The notes under the pieces are model-generated. The model ran no database searches, was not told the DNA's origin, and was given only the letters and a program-made list of their open reading frames with translations. The position numbers and the translations under genes were made by a program. From an uncultured Pseudomonadales bacterium (GTDB taxonomy: Bacteria; Pseudomonadota; Gammaproteobacteria; Pseudomonadales; Pseudohongiellaceae), in assembly GCA_943789485.1 (NCBI GenBank), contig CALSUH010000005.1:124001-188000 (forward strand): 64,000 nucleotides of DNA, given 5' to 3'. Within the stretch, counting starts at the first letter, position 1; every line of letters starts with the position of its first letter. Below are positions 53,621 through 63,247 of the stretch, piece after piece.

Positions 53621-55627
53621 TCACCTTAGCTTCTGTAATACTAAATTACCAAATCCATCGACAGCTACCAACCAATTGGTGGCTACGAACGTTGTCGCTG
53701 AATATTCCGTAATAATTGCAGGGCCCTCAATTGATTCCCCCGGATACAAATCTGCGCGCGCCAATAGCTTTGCCTGCTCAACCTCTCCATAGACCTTGCA
53801 GTATCGAATATTATTGCAGTGATTTCCCGCAATAAGTGGCGGCAAGGGGAACGGAGTTTTTGCGGTCGACAAGTTAATGCGAATCGTCAATAACTCGATT
53901 GGGGCATCGTGGTTGTAACCATAGCGCTGCCTGTGAAGTTGTTCAAAGGCATCAACCACTTCGGCTAGGGCATGCCAGTCGATATTCAGCGTATAAGACT
54001 GCCCCTTATATCTAAAGTCTGCGCTGCGTTTCGAAACTAGCGCTGAAGAATCCAGACCCTCCAGGGCCAATTGCTCCATGCCACCGAGCTCCAGTTGCGC
54101 AAACTGCTCCCCCAAGGATTGTTCATCAATCTGCTGCACATCGAGACTCAATGTCTTGGAAAACTGCCTTCCTTGATCGGCTACCACCATACCGAGCGCC
54201 GATAGTACGCCGCCATGTATTGGCACCAGTGCATTTTTCATAGCCATCGCATCAGCGAGTGCGCACACATGCAAACCGCCGGCACCACCAAAACTCGCAA
54301 GTGTGAAGCCCGATGGATCATGGCCCTTGTTCACAGAGATAAGCCTGATCGCCTTCGCCATGTGCTCGTTCGCTATATCAATAATGCCAAGCGCTGTTTC
54401 CTCTATTGATAAGCCGATTCTCTGCGCGAGCGGCTCGATACTCGCTTGAGCTCTCTCCGCACTTAGGGTCATGCCGCCAGCGAGTACAGAATCAGATTGC
54501 AGCCGACCAAGTACCAAGTTCGCATCACTGACTGTTGCATCAAGGCCACCGCGGCCATAACAAGCGGGGCCGGGGTCTGCACCTGCCGAGCGCGGGCCTA
54601 CCTGAAGCATTCCTCCGCTATCGACATAGGCGATCGAGCCACCGCCCGCTCCGATTGTCTCCATATCAACCATAGGCACCGCAATCGGATAATTCGAAAT
54701 TGAGGATTCGCTGCTTCGGCGAATCTTTCCGTCCAACAAAGCGACGTCCGTAGAAGTGCCTCCCATGTCGAAGCTAAGGAATTTCGACTTTCCAACTTGC
54801 TTCGCAAGATAGGCGATTGCAGTAAGTCCCCCCGCAGGGCCGGACAGCAAAAGATTGACCGCTGATTGCGCGGCCATGTTCGCGGACATCGTCTCACCAC
54901 TCGATTGCATGACCTGCAGCGAAGTGGCGCCTAGCTCGTGTTGCAGCGCACCTAGATATCCACTAATAACAGGACCCAGCGCGGCATTAAGCCAAGTCGC
55001 TATGCCACGCTCATACTCTTTGTATTCAGGCAATACAGCGGAGGAGCGACTTACGAAGCAATCCCCAGATTGCGCCTTAATCGCCGATTCGATTTTGCGC
55101 TCAAAGCTGTCGTCTAAAAACGAGAAGAGCAAATTAATAGCTACCGCATCGGGTGCAAGGGATTCGAGTTTTTGCAGTAGCTCATCGAGCTCCGTTTCCG
55201 TAAGAGGCAAAACCACAGTGCCGTCCGCAGCGACTCGGCCACCCGTCTCAAGGCACAATTCAGAGGGTACCGGGGGCGGCATCGCGGGAGTCTCCAATGC
55301 ATAGAGCTCTGGGCGCGTCTGTCGCGCGAGTTGTAGCATATCCGCGAAGCCATAATTGGTAATAAAAGCAGTACGCGCCAGCTTGCCTTCGAGAACGGCG
55401 TTAGTCGCAACGGTACTTCCATGGACAATCAGCAAGCTACCATCATCAAGATAAGACTCTAGGCCCATTGCCTGTATGCCATTCAGAATTGCCCGCTCGG
55501 GTGTGTCGGGAGTAGATAAGGTTTTATGAACACTGATGCCGACAGTCGGCTCAAGCCGCACTAGGACGAAATCCGTAAAGGTTCCACCCGCATCGATCCC
55601 TAATAGCATTTTCTGCTGCGAACTCAT
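53621..55627 (-). CDS. HyuA-type hydantoinase / 5-oxoprolinase subunit
   Basis: A 668-residue ATP-dependent enzyme of the hydantoinase A/oxoprolinase family (ASKHA fold). GIDAGGTFTDFVLV at the N-terminus, HGSTVATNAVLEGK, SGPAGGLTAIAYLA, FDMGGTSTDVALLDG and AGADPGPACYGRGG are diagnostic. The family acts on hydantoins, 5-oxoproline, N-methylhydantoin or acetone, usually with a HyuB partner subunit. No HyuB is next to it in this window, so the substrate and partner are open. It is divergent from mutM. Confidence 0.92.
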   Translation of the reverse strand: MSSQQKMLLGIDAGGTFTDFVLVRLEPTVGISVHKTLSTPDTPERAILNGIQAMGLESYLDDGSLLIVHGSTVATNAVLEGKLARTAFITNYGFADMLQLARQTRPELYALETPAMPPPVPSELCLETGGRVAADGTVVLPLTETELDELLQKLESLAPDAVAINLLFSFLDDSFERKIESAIKAQSGDCFVSRSSAVLPEYKEYERGIATWLNAALGPVISGYLGALQHELGATSLQVMQSSGETMSANMAAQSAVNLLLSGPAGGLTAIAYLAKQVGKSKFLSFDMGGTSTDVALLDGKIRRSSESSISNYPIAVPMVDMETIGAGGGSIAYVDSGGMLQVGPRSAGADPGPACYGRGGLDATVSDANLVLGRLQSDSVLAGGMTLSAERAQASIEPLAQRIGLSIEETALGIIDIANEHMAKAIRLISVNKGHDPSGFTLASFGGAGGLHVCALADAMAMKNALVPIHGGVLSALGMVVADQGRQFSKTLSLDVQQIDEQSLGEQFAQLELGGMEQLALEGLDSSALVSKRSADFRYKGQSYTLNIDWHALAEVVDAFEQLHRQRYGYNHDAPIELLTIRINLSTAKTPFPLPPLIAGNHCNNIRYCKVYGEVEQAKLLARADLYPGESIEGPAIITEYSATTFVATNWLVAVDGFGNLVLQKLR

Positions 55628-55706
55628 GACTGCTTCCTTTCAACTAAGGGAAAGATTATAAAGCAGTCTACGCAAGCTGCTAGCAATCATACAATCGAGG
55701 TGCGAA

Positions 55707-56522
55707 TTGCCGGAATTACCTGAAGTAGAGACAACCCGTCGCGGCATCGAGCCACACATCGAGAACAACAAGGTCAGCAAAGTCATACTCCGCCGCAAGA
55801 CTCTGCGTTGGCCAATTACTCCAGCGCTTAGCAAAGATCTACCGGGAGAAACCATTCAATCAGTTTCTAGGCGCGGGAAATATTTGCTGCTAGCAACCCA
55901 GAAAGGGTGCTTACTCATTCACCTTGGAATGTCAGGTAGCCTCAGGATCGTAGAGTCAAGTCGAGCAGCGGCGAAGCACGATCATGTCGATGTCGTGTTT
56001 GCGAACAACAAGGTGCTGCGCTACACAGATCCGCGGCGTTTCGGTTGTATATTGTGGGAAACAGAGCCCATCGCAGCACACCCCTTGTTGGCCTCACTCG
56101 GCCCCGAACCGCTAGAGGACAATTTCCACACCGACTATCTCTTCAAGAAAAGCCGTAGCCGAAACGTTGCTGTTAAGACATTCATCATGGATAGCAAAGT
56201 AGTCGTTGGGGTGGGAAATATCTATGCGAATGAATCACTCTTTCTTGCAGGCATCAGCCCGAAGCGTAGCGCAGGAAAAATTTCGAAACCACGCTATGAG
56301 AAACTGGTGGAGTGTATTCAGCAGGTTTTGCAGCGAGCGATCGTTGTCGGTGGTACAACGCTCAAGGACTTCACAGGTAGCGATGGAGAGCCTGGGTATT
56401 TTGCACAGTCACTTCACGTCTATGGACGCAGGGGTGAACCCTGCTATGGATGTAACGGTACTTTGAAAGAAATACGCCAGGGGCAGCGCAGCACAGTGTA
56501 TTGCTCCCAATGCCAAAAATAG
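55707..56522 (+). CDS. mutM: formamidopyrimidine-DNA glycosylase
   Basis: A base-excision repair enzyme that removes 8-oxoguanine and formamidopyrimidines. Its 271 residues match Fpg. The processed N-terminus is PELPEVETTRRG with catalytic Pro2 and Glu3; the H2TH region includes VGVGNIYANESLF; the C-terminal zinc finger is CYGC then CSQC. The start is TTG, with GAGG upstream. It is divergent from the HyuA gene and convergent with coaD. Confidence 0.97.
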   Translation: MPELPEVETTRRGIEPHIENNKVSKVILRRKTLRWPITPALSKDLPGETIQSVSRRGKYLLLATQKGCLLIHLGMSGSLRIVESSRAAAKHDHVDVVFANNKVLRYTDPRRFGCILWETEPIAAHPLLASLGPEPLEDNFHTDYLFKKSRSRNVAVKTFIMDSKVVVGVGNIYANESLFLAGISPKRSAGKISKPRYEKLVECIQQVLQRAIVVGGTTLKDFTGSDGEPGYFAQSLHVYGRRGEPCYGCNGTLKEIRQGQRSTVYCSQCQK

Positions 56523-56529
56523 TAGTAGG

Positions 56530-57018
56530 CTAAGTCGAAGACTGTATCTGATTTGCCATGGCTTCGACTACAGCCGGATGGACAAACTTGGAGATATCAC
56601 CGCCATAGGCTGCGATCTCGCGCACCAGCGTAGAAGAGATGTAGGATAGGTGTTCTGCTGGCGCGAGAAACACAGTTTCTATACTCGGCTCCAGAATGCG
56701 ATTCATCCCAACTAGCTGAAACTCGTACTCGAAATCGGCAACAGTGCGCAGTCCACGCAGAATAATATTAGCATCACACTCCTTAACAAATTGCGTTATC
56801 AGACTATCAAATGATCTAACTTCCACATTTTCTAGATGACCTAGAACTTTTTTAGTGAGCTGCATCCGTTGCTCCAACGGCAAGGCATTAGGCTTCTGCT
56901 GATTCTTACCGACTACGGCCACGATGATTTTGTCAAATAACCCGGCAGCGCGTTCTGCCAGATCCATATGGCCATTGGTGATTGGATTAAACGTTCCCGG
57001 ATAAACAGCTACTTTCAT
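56530..57018 (-). CDS. coaD: phosphopantetheine adenylyltransferase
   Basis: Catalyses the fourth step of coenzyme A synthesis, joining ATP to 4'-phosphopantetheine. The 162 residues are standard. The nucleotidyltransferase motif TNGH is in [19 protein letters not shown] and the C-terminal phosphate-binding segment is [33 protein letters not shown] is also family-specific. It lies just beyond mutM, convergent with it, and upstream of the YheT-type gene on the same strand. Confidence 0.97.
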   Translation of the reverse strand: MKVAVYPGTFNPITNGHMDLAERAAGLFDKIIVAVVGKNQQKPNALPLEQRMQLTKKVLGHLENVEVRSFDSLITQFVKECDANIILRGLRTVADFEYEFQLVGMNRILEPSIETVFLAPAEHLSYISSTLVREIAAYGGDISKFVHPAVVEAMANQIQSST

Positions 57019-57115
57019 AACATTCTCATTTTAATAGTGGACAGACTCGGAGGCCTTGGCTTGCAACTATGGCTTAAATTTATGTCTTGAACTAAGAGAC
57101 TGCGCCTATGATCAC

Positions 57116-58102
57116 TCACGCTTGCATGAAATTCAATATTCTCTGTTCCAGCCAATTGTCAGGATTTGAAGAAACGAAGCCCACATGACCGCCCTTCTCA
57201 GTTAGCTGCATCTGCACTTGAGACGATAGCATCTCACTATTTGGTATCGATTTAAGTGGAATCATCGGATCGTTCTTACTCTGAATCAGCAATGTGTCGA
57301 CTGCTATTGAGCCAAGAAAGGCAGAACTGCTGCATTTTCGGTAATAGTCTTCAGCCCCTTCAAATCCATGAAGGGGGGCTGTTATCTGGTCATCAAACTC
57401 CCATATGGATGAGATGCAGCCCGTATCGCCTAGCTTAGCGATGCGTGTTGCCTGTTCTGGATTAGACGTCTCTAGATATTCTTGCTTGTTCTGAAAGTCT
57501 TTCACCAGACGGCGCACAAAATATTGGCCGTATAGTCGACTGACACCTTGCAGCATTGCCTGCGAGCAGAACTTCAATGCAAACGGGGTCGACACGCCCA
57601 CGGCTTTGCGTATTCTGGGCTGCGATTCAATCTCGCCTAACCATTTTAAGAGTACATTCGCGCCTAGCGAATAGCCTACAAACACAAAATTGTGCGCAGG
57701 ATATTCGGCCACCAGTTTGCTAAACACTTCGTTGACGTCTTCTGAAACCCCTGAATGATAAGCTCGGGCGAGTCTGTTCATTTCTCCGCTGCAGCCACGA
57801 AAGTTCATCGCAACGGAGGAAATACCCTGATCATTCAACAGCGACTGCATGGCTAAAATATAAGAAGACCTCGAACATCCACACAAGCCATGGAGAAGGA
57901 ACACAATTGTATTGTCTTTGGATTGTTTGGGATCGAGGGTCGTCCAATCGAGATCGATATAGTCGCTGTCGTCAAGCTCGATACGCTGGCGTCTATGCGC
58001 TACTTTTTTTGCAGGGGAGAGCTTTCTCCACAGGGTTTGACTATGACCCTCTGGCAACCACCAGGTGGGAATAAATTCGTTTCCTAAAGTGCTGGCTGCC
58101 AT
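57116..58102 (-). CDS. yheT: YheT-family alpha/beta hydrolase
   Basis: A 328-residue hydrolase of the YheT/ABHD family. From the ATG at 58102, which is 2 bases after the rsmD stop, the protein starts MAASTLGNEF; a longer in-frame start at 58180 lies inside rsmD and is not favoured. The opening PTWWLPEGHSQTLWRKL is the family mark. The oxyanion region is FLLHGLCGCSRSSY, the nucleophile elbow GYSLGANVLLKW, an acidic residue in LIQSKNDPMIP, and the His in EKGGHVGFVS completes the triad. The substrate is unknown. Translational coupling to rsmD is likely. Confidence 0.92.
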   Translation of the reverse strand: MAASTLGNEFIPTWWLPEGHSQTLWRKLSPAKKVAHRRQRIELDDSDYIDLDWTTLDPKQSKDNTIVFLLHGLCGCSRSSYILAMQSLLNDQGISSVAMNFRGCSGEMNRLARAYHSGVSEDVNEVFSKLVAEYPAHNFVFVGYSLGANVLLKWLGEIESQPRIRKAVGVSTPFALKFCSQAMLQGVSRLYGQYFVRRLVKDFQNKQEYLETSNPEQATRIAKLGDTGCISSIWEFDDQITAPLHGFEGAEDYYRKCSSSAFLGSIAVDTLLIQSKNDPMIPLKSIPNSEMLSSQVQMQLTEKGGHVGFVSSNPDNWLEQRILNFMQA

Positions 58103-58104
58103 TT

Positions 58105-58698
58105 TTATTCGCTGCTTCTCAAAATATTGTATAACCCGAATTGAACTAACCCGGCTTTCTTGCTTTTTACTTCTACCCAATTTTCAGGCAAGTCATCATC
58201 GATCGATTCCTTCTTTTTTTCGATATACACAAGCCCGCCGTCTCTTAACAAGTTTGCGCTCTCGAGTTTAACGATTACGCGAGCGAGCGCCCCCCCTTTG
58301 AACGGAGGATCTAGAAACACTAAGCCATATTTTTTTGAGTCTTGCGTACATTTATTCAGCCACTCGAATGCATCGGTACAATACACGGTGCCATGTTTAG
58401 CCTCCAATCGCTCGATATTATCTCTTATCGAGTTTACTGCCATGACGTTCTGCTCGATAAAATCAACTTGGCTTGCGCCTCTTGAAAGAGCTTCGAAGCC
58501 AAGCGCTCCACTTCCGGCAAATAGATCTAAACAAACTTCTCCTTGAATACTGTCCCGCAGCCAATTGAAGAGCGTCTCTCGAATCCTATCTGCAGTGGGC
58601 CGCAATCCCTCTAGGCTCGGAAAGTCTAGTTTCCTACTTCTGTACTCACCTGCTGTTATGCGAACACTGTTGTTTTTTTGATTAATAGACTGCGTCAT
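58105..58698 (-). CDS. rsmD: 16S rRNA (guanine-966-N2)-methyltransferase
   Basis: Methylates G966 of 16S rRNA. From the ATG at 58698 it has 197 residues, the E. coli size; the open frame extends upstream to 58809 but that part has no family similarity. The motifs are ITAGEYRSRKLDFP, RPTADRIRETLFNWL, the SAM site DLFAGSGALGFEALSRGA, and the catalytic LVFLDPPF. It is divergent from ftsY, an arrangement seen in many gammaproteobacteria, and is followed at once by the YheT-type gene. Confidence 0.95.
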   Translation of the reverse strand: MTQSINQKNNSVRITAGEYRSRKLDFPSLEGLRPTADRIRETLFNWLRDSIQGEVCLDLFAGSGALGFEALSRGASQVDFIEQNVMAVNSIRDNIERLEAKHGTVYCTDAFEWLNKCTQDSKKYGLVFLDPPFKGGALARVIVKLESANLLRDGGLVYIEKKKESIDDDLPENWVEVKSKKAGLVQFGLYNILRSSE

Positions 58699-58847
58699 AG
58701 TTTTACGTTCGTATCCATACTCGTTCTTGCCTACTGCGAAGCCAAAGCATAAGCCTATCATCTCAGCGCTCACGGTAGTATTAGATGAAACACGCAGCTG
58801 TGGTAGCATAGCGGCCCTGTAGTCGACCCTATTTGAGTGTTCTGATC

Positions 58848-59876
58848 ATGTTTGGCCTAGGCAAGAAAAAGAAACCTGAAGACCCCAACTCCAACGAAGC
58901 CTTAGAAGGCGAATCCAATCGGTCTAATTCCGTTAACGACGCAGCCATTCAGGATGAGAGCAGTCTATTTGCGCGCCTGAAAAATGGCTTAAGCCGCACA
59001 CGCAGCAGACTTAGCGACGGATTGGCCGACATTGTTCTTGGCGAGAAGGCTATCGACCTCGATCTGCTGGAGGAAATAGAAACGCAGCTGCTCTCTGCAG
59101 ATATTGGCATCGACGCTACCGATCAAATTATTGACAACCTTAAAAAGCAGCTTGGACGAAAGCAGTTAGCCGACCCGAAACAGTTCATGACAGCCCTCCG
59201 GCAAGAACTCACCGATATTCTAGAGCCGGTAGATGTGCCCCTCATCATACAATCGGAACCCAAACCTTTTGTCATCTTAATGGTAGGGGTAAATGGTGTT
59301 GGTAAGACAACCTCGATTGGTAAGCTCGCGAAGCTTTATCAGTCGCAGGGATTGAATGTCATGCTAGCCGCTGGGGATACTTTTAGAGCCGCCGCGGTGG
59401 AGCAATTGCAGGAATGGGGCGCGAGAAATTCGGTTCCCGTGGTGGCGCAGGCCACCGGTGCCGATAGTGCCTCGGTTATTTTCGATGCCTATCAATCTGC
59501 AAAGGCAAAGAATGTCGATGTGCTAATCGCAGACACCGCTGGGCGCTTGCACACGAAAGACAATCTCATGAATGAGTTAGAGAAAATCGTTCGAGTATTG
59601 AAGAAGCAGGACGAGCGTCTGCCAAACGAAGTCTTATTGGTACTCGATGCGACTACCGGCCAGAACGCACTCAACCAAGCTGAGAGTTTTAATAAAACTA
59701 CAACCCTAAATGGCATCGCTCTTACCAAGCTAGATGGAACTGCGAAAGGTGGTGTGGTGTTCGCTCTTGCCAAAAAACTATCCCTGCCCATTCGTTTCAT
59801 CGGTGTAGGTGAAAAGATAGATGACTTAAAGCCGTTCAAGGCAAAAGATTATGTCGATGCTCTTTTCTCTGAATGA
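58848..59876 (+). CDS. ftsY: signal recognition particle receptor FtsY
   Basis: A GTPase that docks SRP-ribosome complexes at the membrane. From the ATG at 58848 (MFGLGKKKKPED) it has 342 residues; the in-frame TTG five codons earlier is less likely. A short acidic N-terminal A region precedes the N domain and the G domain: GVNGVGKTTSIGKLA, the DTAGR motif in IADTAGRLHT, and the TKLDGTAKGG guanine-specificity loop. It begins the ftsY-ftsE-ftsX group. Confidence 0.97.
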   Translation: MFGLGKKKKPEDPNSNEALEGESNRSNSVNDAAIQDESSLFARLKNGLSRTRSRLSDGLADIVLGEKAIDLDLLEEIETQLLSADIGIDATDQIIDNLKKQLGRKQLADPKQFMTALRQELTDILEPVDVPLIIQSEPKPFVILMVGVNGVGKTTSIGKLAKLYQSQGLNVMLAAGDTFRAAAVEQLQEWGARNSVPVVAQATGADSASVIFDAYQSAKAKNVDVLIADTAGRLHTKDNLMNELEKIVRVLKKQDERLPNEVLLVLDATTGQNALNQAESFNKTTTLNGIALTKLDGTAKGGVVFALAKKLSLPIRFIGVGEKIDDLKPFKAKDYVDALFSE

Positions 59877-59918
59877 GCCCCCTTGTTAATTTGGACTTTT
59901 ATCTATTAGGCCAATGGC

Positions 59919-60596
59919 ATGATCAAATTTGATAACGTCAGCAAACGTTATGCCGATGGTCAGGAAGCATTGTCTGATATTAGTTTCGAAGTTAGTCGCG
60001 GCGAATTCGCTTTCATTACCGGACACTCCGGAGCCGGTAAGAGCACACTGTTAAACCTTATCTTAGCAATCCAAACACCTAGTTCAGGACAGTTAATTGC
60101 AAACGGTGTAAATCTAAATCGAGTTTCTACATCGCAAATCGCCCGCCATCGCCGTCAGATCGGTACCGTTTTTCAAAACCATCAGCTTCTCCACGATCGC
60201 AGTGTCTACGACAACGTTGCGCTTCCTTTAGAAATTTGCGGCTATCAACCGAATGATGCTGCTCGGCGCGTCAGAGCAGCTCTGGACAAAGTTGGCTTGC
60301 TGAACAAAGAAAAAAGCTTTCCCGACGCTCTCTCGGGGGGAGAGCAGCAACGCGTGGGAATCGCACGCGCCGTTGTTAACAGACCTAGCATTATCCTGGC
60401 CGACGAACCCACTGGAAATCTGGACCCAGCACTATCAGCAGAGGTAATGAAGATCTTCCAACAGTTTCAAAGCGTCGGTGTGTGTCTATTGGTTGCCAGT
60501 CATGATGCGGCACTCATAGAACGCTTGAACTGCAGAACAATAGTCCTCGAAGGCGGAAAGCTCTTGGCAGACCAAAAACCCAGGCCACAGGCATGA
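59919..60596 (+). CDS. ftsE: cell division ATP-binding protein FtsE
   Basis: The ABC-type ATPase of the FtsEX complex, which works at the divisome to regulate peptidoglycan hydrolysis. The 225 residues show Walker [10 protein letters not shown], the signature LSGGEQQR and Walker [13 protein letters not shown]. Its last four bases overlap the ftsX start (ATGA at 60593-60596), so expression of the pair is coupled. It is 42 bases after ftsY. Confidence 0.97.
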   Translation: MIKFDNVSKRYADGQEALSDISFEVSRGEFAFITGHSGAGKSTLLNLILAIQTPSSGQLIANGVNLNRVSTSQIARHRRQIGTVFQNHQLLHDRSVYDNVALPLEICGYQPNDAARRVRAALDKVGLLNKEKSFPDALSGGEQQRVGIARAVVNRPSIILADEPTGNLDPALSAEVMKIFQQFQSVGVCLLVASHDAALIERLNCRTIVLEGGKLLADQKPRPQA

Positions 60597-61579
60597 ACGC
60601 CACTAAGCGCCGCAATGACAATGCAAATCAACCCCGAGTGAAGCGTAATACACGCGCGGGACAGTCCGCGTCATTCGTAGATCTAGTTAAACTCCATCGA
60701 CGCATTGCAAGAGACAGCGCTAGCCGTCTCCTGCAAACGCCGGCATCTAGTCTGGTTACGCTCTTTGTAGTCGCTGTGGCTCTGCTGCTGCCTGCACTTC
60801 TGTTTGGCCTAAACAGCAACCTGGCTAGCCTTCTCGCCGGTTTTCAAAACAGCGCCCAGGTGACTCTCTATCTTCAAGATAGTGTTTCGGAGGCTGACGG
60901 AGAAGAAATTAGTAATGACTTACTAACTAGGAACGATATTGAGAACGCATACTATGTCTCGCCCTCTCAAGCATTAGATGAGTTTGGCGCATCAAGTGGC
61001 TTGGAAGACTTACTTACCGAGATGACTGCCAACCCACTGCCAGGCGCGATTGTCCTTACTCCATCGGATGTCTCATCTGTAGCTGTCGATGAGCTTGCAA
61101 GGCAGCTACAAAAACTATCTCAGGTCGATGTGGTTCAGATCGACAGCCTCTGGCTGCAAAGATTGGCGGCGATATCAAATCTGGTCAGCGCTATTGGCCG
61201 TGTGCTCGCAGTAATCGTAATTCTTGGACTATTCTTCGTGGTGGGCAACACAATAAAATTAGCAATCGAGAACCGTAAGGCCGAGATACTAGTGATTAAA
61301 TTGGTAGGTGGCAGCGATATGTATGCCGCTAGGCCTTTTTTATACACTGGCCTCCTCTACGGGCTGGGCGGCGGAGTTTTGGCTACTCTGCTTCAAGGCA
61401 TTGTTTTAGCTACTTTTAATTCGAACTTAGAAGTATTAATGCGGTTGTACGAAAGCGACTTTCAATTACGTGGCTTCGGATTAATGAGCTCTTTGCTCAT
61501 AATCGTCGCCGGCGCTACCGTTGGCTGGACGGCAGCACTCATGGCTAGCCTGCGCCATATTCGCGCTATTAACCCCTAA
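60593..61579 (+). CDS. ftsX: cell division protein FtsX
   Basis: The integral-membrane partner of FtsE, with 328 residues. A basic cytoplasmic N-terminus precedes transmembrane helix 1 (LVTLFVVAVALLLPALLFG), a periplasmic domain of about 110 residues (QVTLYLQDSVSEADGEE), and three more helices near the C-terminus (VLAVIVILGLFFVVGNTI and the last two). ENRKAEILVIKLVGGSD is the conserved loop that contacts FtsE. It closes the ftsY-ftsE-ftsX unit. Confidence 0.96.
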   Translation: MNATKRRNDNANQPRVKRNTRAGQSASFVDLVKLHRRIARDSASRLLQTPASSLVTLFVVAVALLLPALLFGLNSNLASLLAGFQNSAQVTLYLQDSVSEADGEEISNDLLTRNDIENAYYVSPSQALDEFGASSGLEDLLTEMTANPLPGAIVLTPSDVSSVAVDELARQLQKLSQVDVVQIDSLWLQRLAAISNLVSAIGRVLAVIVILGLFFVVGNTIKLAIENRKAEILVIKLVGGSDMYAARPFLYTGLLYGLGGGVLATLLQGIVLATFNSNLEVLMRLYESDFQLRGFGLMSSLLIIVAGATVGWTAALMASLRHIRAINP

Positions 61580-61865
61580 ACCTCCTAGCAATACAGCAGT
61601 TTCTTGTTCGCCGCTCTTGAAATGGGCTAATACAGCTCCATGTATTGACTAGTTCTCACCCTTTAGTTTCAACTTTACGTCCACGCTTTTCGAAACTATT
61701 CGGTCGACGCTTCGAAAATTAGCGCTGAATCCTCCACGAGACGCCTAAGCGCGAGCGATTAGAAAAAAGGTATTATTGGCGGAGAGAAAGTTTGAATGCT
61801 AAAATAGGTCTATTAGTCCGTAATCCATCATAGATTCCGAATTATTCAGGAAAGAGTGAACACAA

Positions 61866-62726
61866 ATGAGCACAGCTAACAGTTTACAAGTTTTCGACCC
61901 CACAACGCCGGGTCAGGATTTAACTGCTTATATCGCTTCGGTGAATAGCATCGCTATGCTGACGCCTGAGCAAGAGCTTGAACTTGCCAAGCAGTATTAC
62001 TACGAAGATAACGTGGATGCGGCCCGACAATTGGTTCTCGCACACCTGCGCTTCGTCGTGCACATGTCCAAAACATTTTCCGGTTATGGCCTATCTCAGG
62101 CCGACCTGATCCAAGAAGGTAACGTTGGCCTGATGAAGGCTGTTAAGCGATTCAATCCAGAAGTGGGTGTTCGCCTCGTTTCCTTCGCCGTACATTGGAT
62201 CAAAGCAGAGATGCATGAATACATCCTGCGCAACTGGCGCATTGTTAAAATCGCTACCACCAAAGCACAGCGCAAACTGTTCTTCAATCTGCGCAGCTCT
62301 AAGAAACGTCTTGGTTGGTTGAACAACGAAGAAGCCGAAGCAATGGCACAAGACCTTGGTGTTGATGCCAAAGTCGTTAGGCAGATGGAGGGACGAATGG
62401 CCTCCTATGACGCCGCCTTCGATGCCGATTCAGACAGCGACGATGAAGCAGCCTACAAAGCACCGGCTTACTACTTAGAAGATCAGGCGTCTGATCTGGC
62501 TACCAATGTAGAAGAAGATGAGTGGGAAGAAGTAACGAACAACAGTCTCCACTCGGCCATGTCTGAGCTAGATGATCGCAGTAAAGACATCTTGAACAGC
62601 CGCTGGTTGAGCGAGAACAAAGCTACGCTACATGAGTTAGCTGATCGCTACGGCATTTCTGCTGAACGCATTCGCCAACTCGAAAAAAATGCAATGAATA
62701 AGATCAAAATAAAAATGGCAGCCTAA
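61866..62726 (+). CDS. rpoH: RNA polymerase heat-shock sigma factor (sigma-32)
   Basis: Directs RNA polymerase to heat-shock promoters. Its 286 residues match E. coli (284). Region 2 has [20 protein letters not shown] and [23 protein letters not shown], the RpoH box QRKLFFNLR follows, and region 4 has [23 protein letters not shown]. It lies after ftsX with a 286-base gap that must contain its promoter(s); I see no clear sigma-32 box. A strong terminator follows its stop codon. Confidence 0.97.
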   Translation: MSTANSLQVFDPTTPGQDLTAYIASVNSIAMLTPEQELELAKQYYYEDNVDAARQLVLAHLRFVVHMSKTFSGYGLSQADLIQEGNVGLMKAVKRFNPEVGVRLVSFAVHWIKAEMHEYILRNWRIVKIATTKAQRKLFFNLRSSKKRLGWLNNEEAEAMAQDLGVDAKVVRQMEGRMASYDAAFDADSDSDDEAAYKAPAYYLEDQASDLATNVEEDEWEEVTNNSLHSAMSELDDRSKDILNSRWLSENKATLHELADRYGISAERIRQLEKNAMNKIKIKMAA

Positions 62727-62738
62727 GCAATGAACAGC

Positions 62739-62769
62739 AAAAAGCCGCGAACTCTCGCGGCTTTTTTTT
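62739..62769 (+). terminator. Rho-independent terminator after rpoH
   Basis: A 7-bp GC-rich stem, GCCGCGA (62744-62750) with TCGCGGC (62755-62761), has loop ACTC and is flanked by A5 before and a run of eight T residues (62762-62769) after. It begins 13 bases after the rpoH stop. This is a canonical intrinsic terminator. Confidence 0.9.
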
Positions 62770-62817
62770 GACTTCAATTTGACCTGTTACCGATAGCATC
62801 ACTGAGCGCGAACTACC

Positions 62818-63201
62818 ATGAACAAATTTATTATCATCTTAGCCGGCATTAATGGCTTCCTGGCCGTATCAATCGGTGCATTCGCAGCACATATGCTGCG
62901 TGATAGACTTAGCCCAGAGTTACTCAATACATTTCAAACCGGCGTGCAATATCATATGTATCACGCACTCGGCCTGTTCGGCATCGGTTTGATGATGCTA
63001 AATTTCCCGGCATCGAACCTGCTACGCATCAGCGCCTACTTGATGATGGCTGGCATTGTTTTGTTTTCCGGCAGCCTGTATCTGCTAAGCATTACTGGAA
63101 TACGATGGCTCGGTGCGATCACCCCTTTGGGTGGACTCTGCTTCCTTACAGCATGGGCGCTCATAGTATGGTTCGCCACAAAACAACAATTCCCTAGCTA
63201 A
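62818..63201 (+). CDS. DUF423 membrane protein
   Basis: A 127-residue protein with four hydrophobic helices and the DUF423 (YgdD-like) markers: an N-terminal GAFAAHML motif, GVQYHMYHALGLFGIGL in the second helix, FSGSLYLLSITG and TPLGGLCFLTAWA in the fourth. It is a short inner-membrane protein of unknown function. It lies after the rpoH terminator, so it has its own promoter, and is upstream of trmB. Confidence 0.9.
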   Translation: MNKFIIILAGINGFLAVSIGAFAAHMLRDRLSPELLNTFQTGVQYHMYHALGLFGIGLMMLNFPASNLLRISAYLMMAGIVLFSGSLYLLSITGIRWLGAITPLGGLCFLTAWALIVWFATKQQFPS

Positions 63202-63247
63202 ACGTTACACCTGAAATACCAATCAATCGAAGAGTCGATACAACCAA

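Noticed and set aside
58699..58809. Longer rsmD start at 58809
   Set aside because: The extra 37 residues do not resemble the family N-terminus and would overlap the ftsY promoter region.
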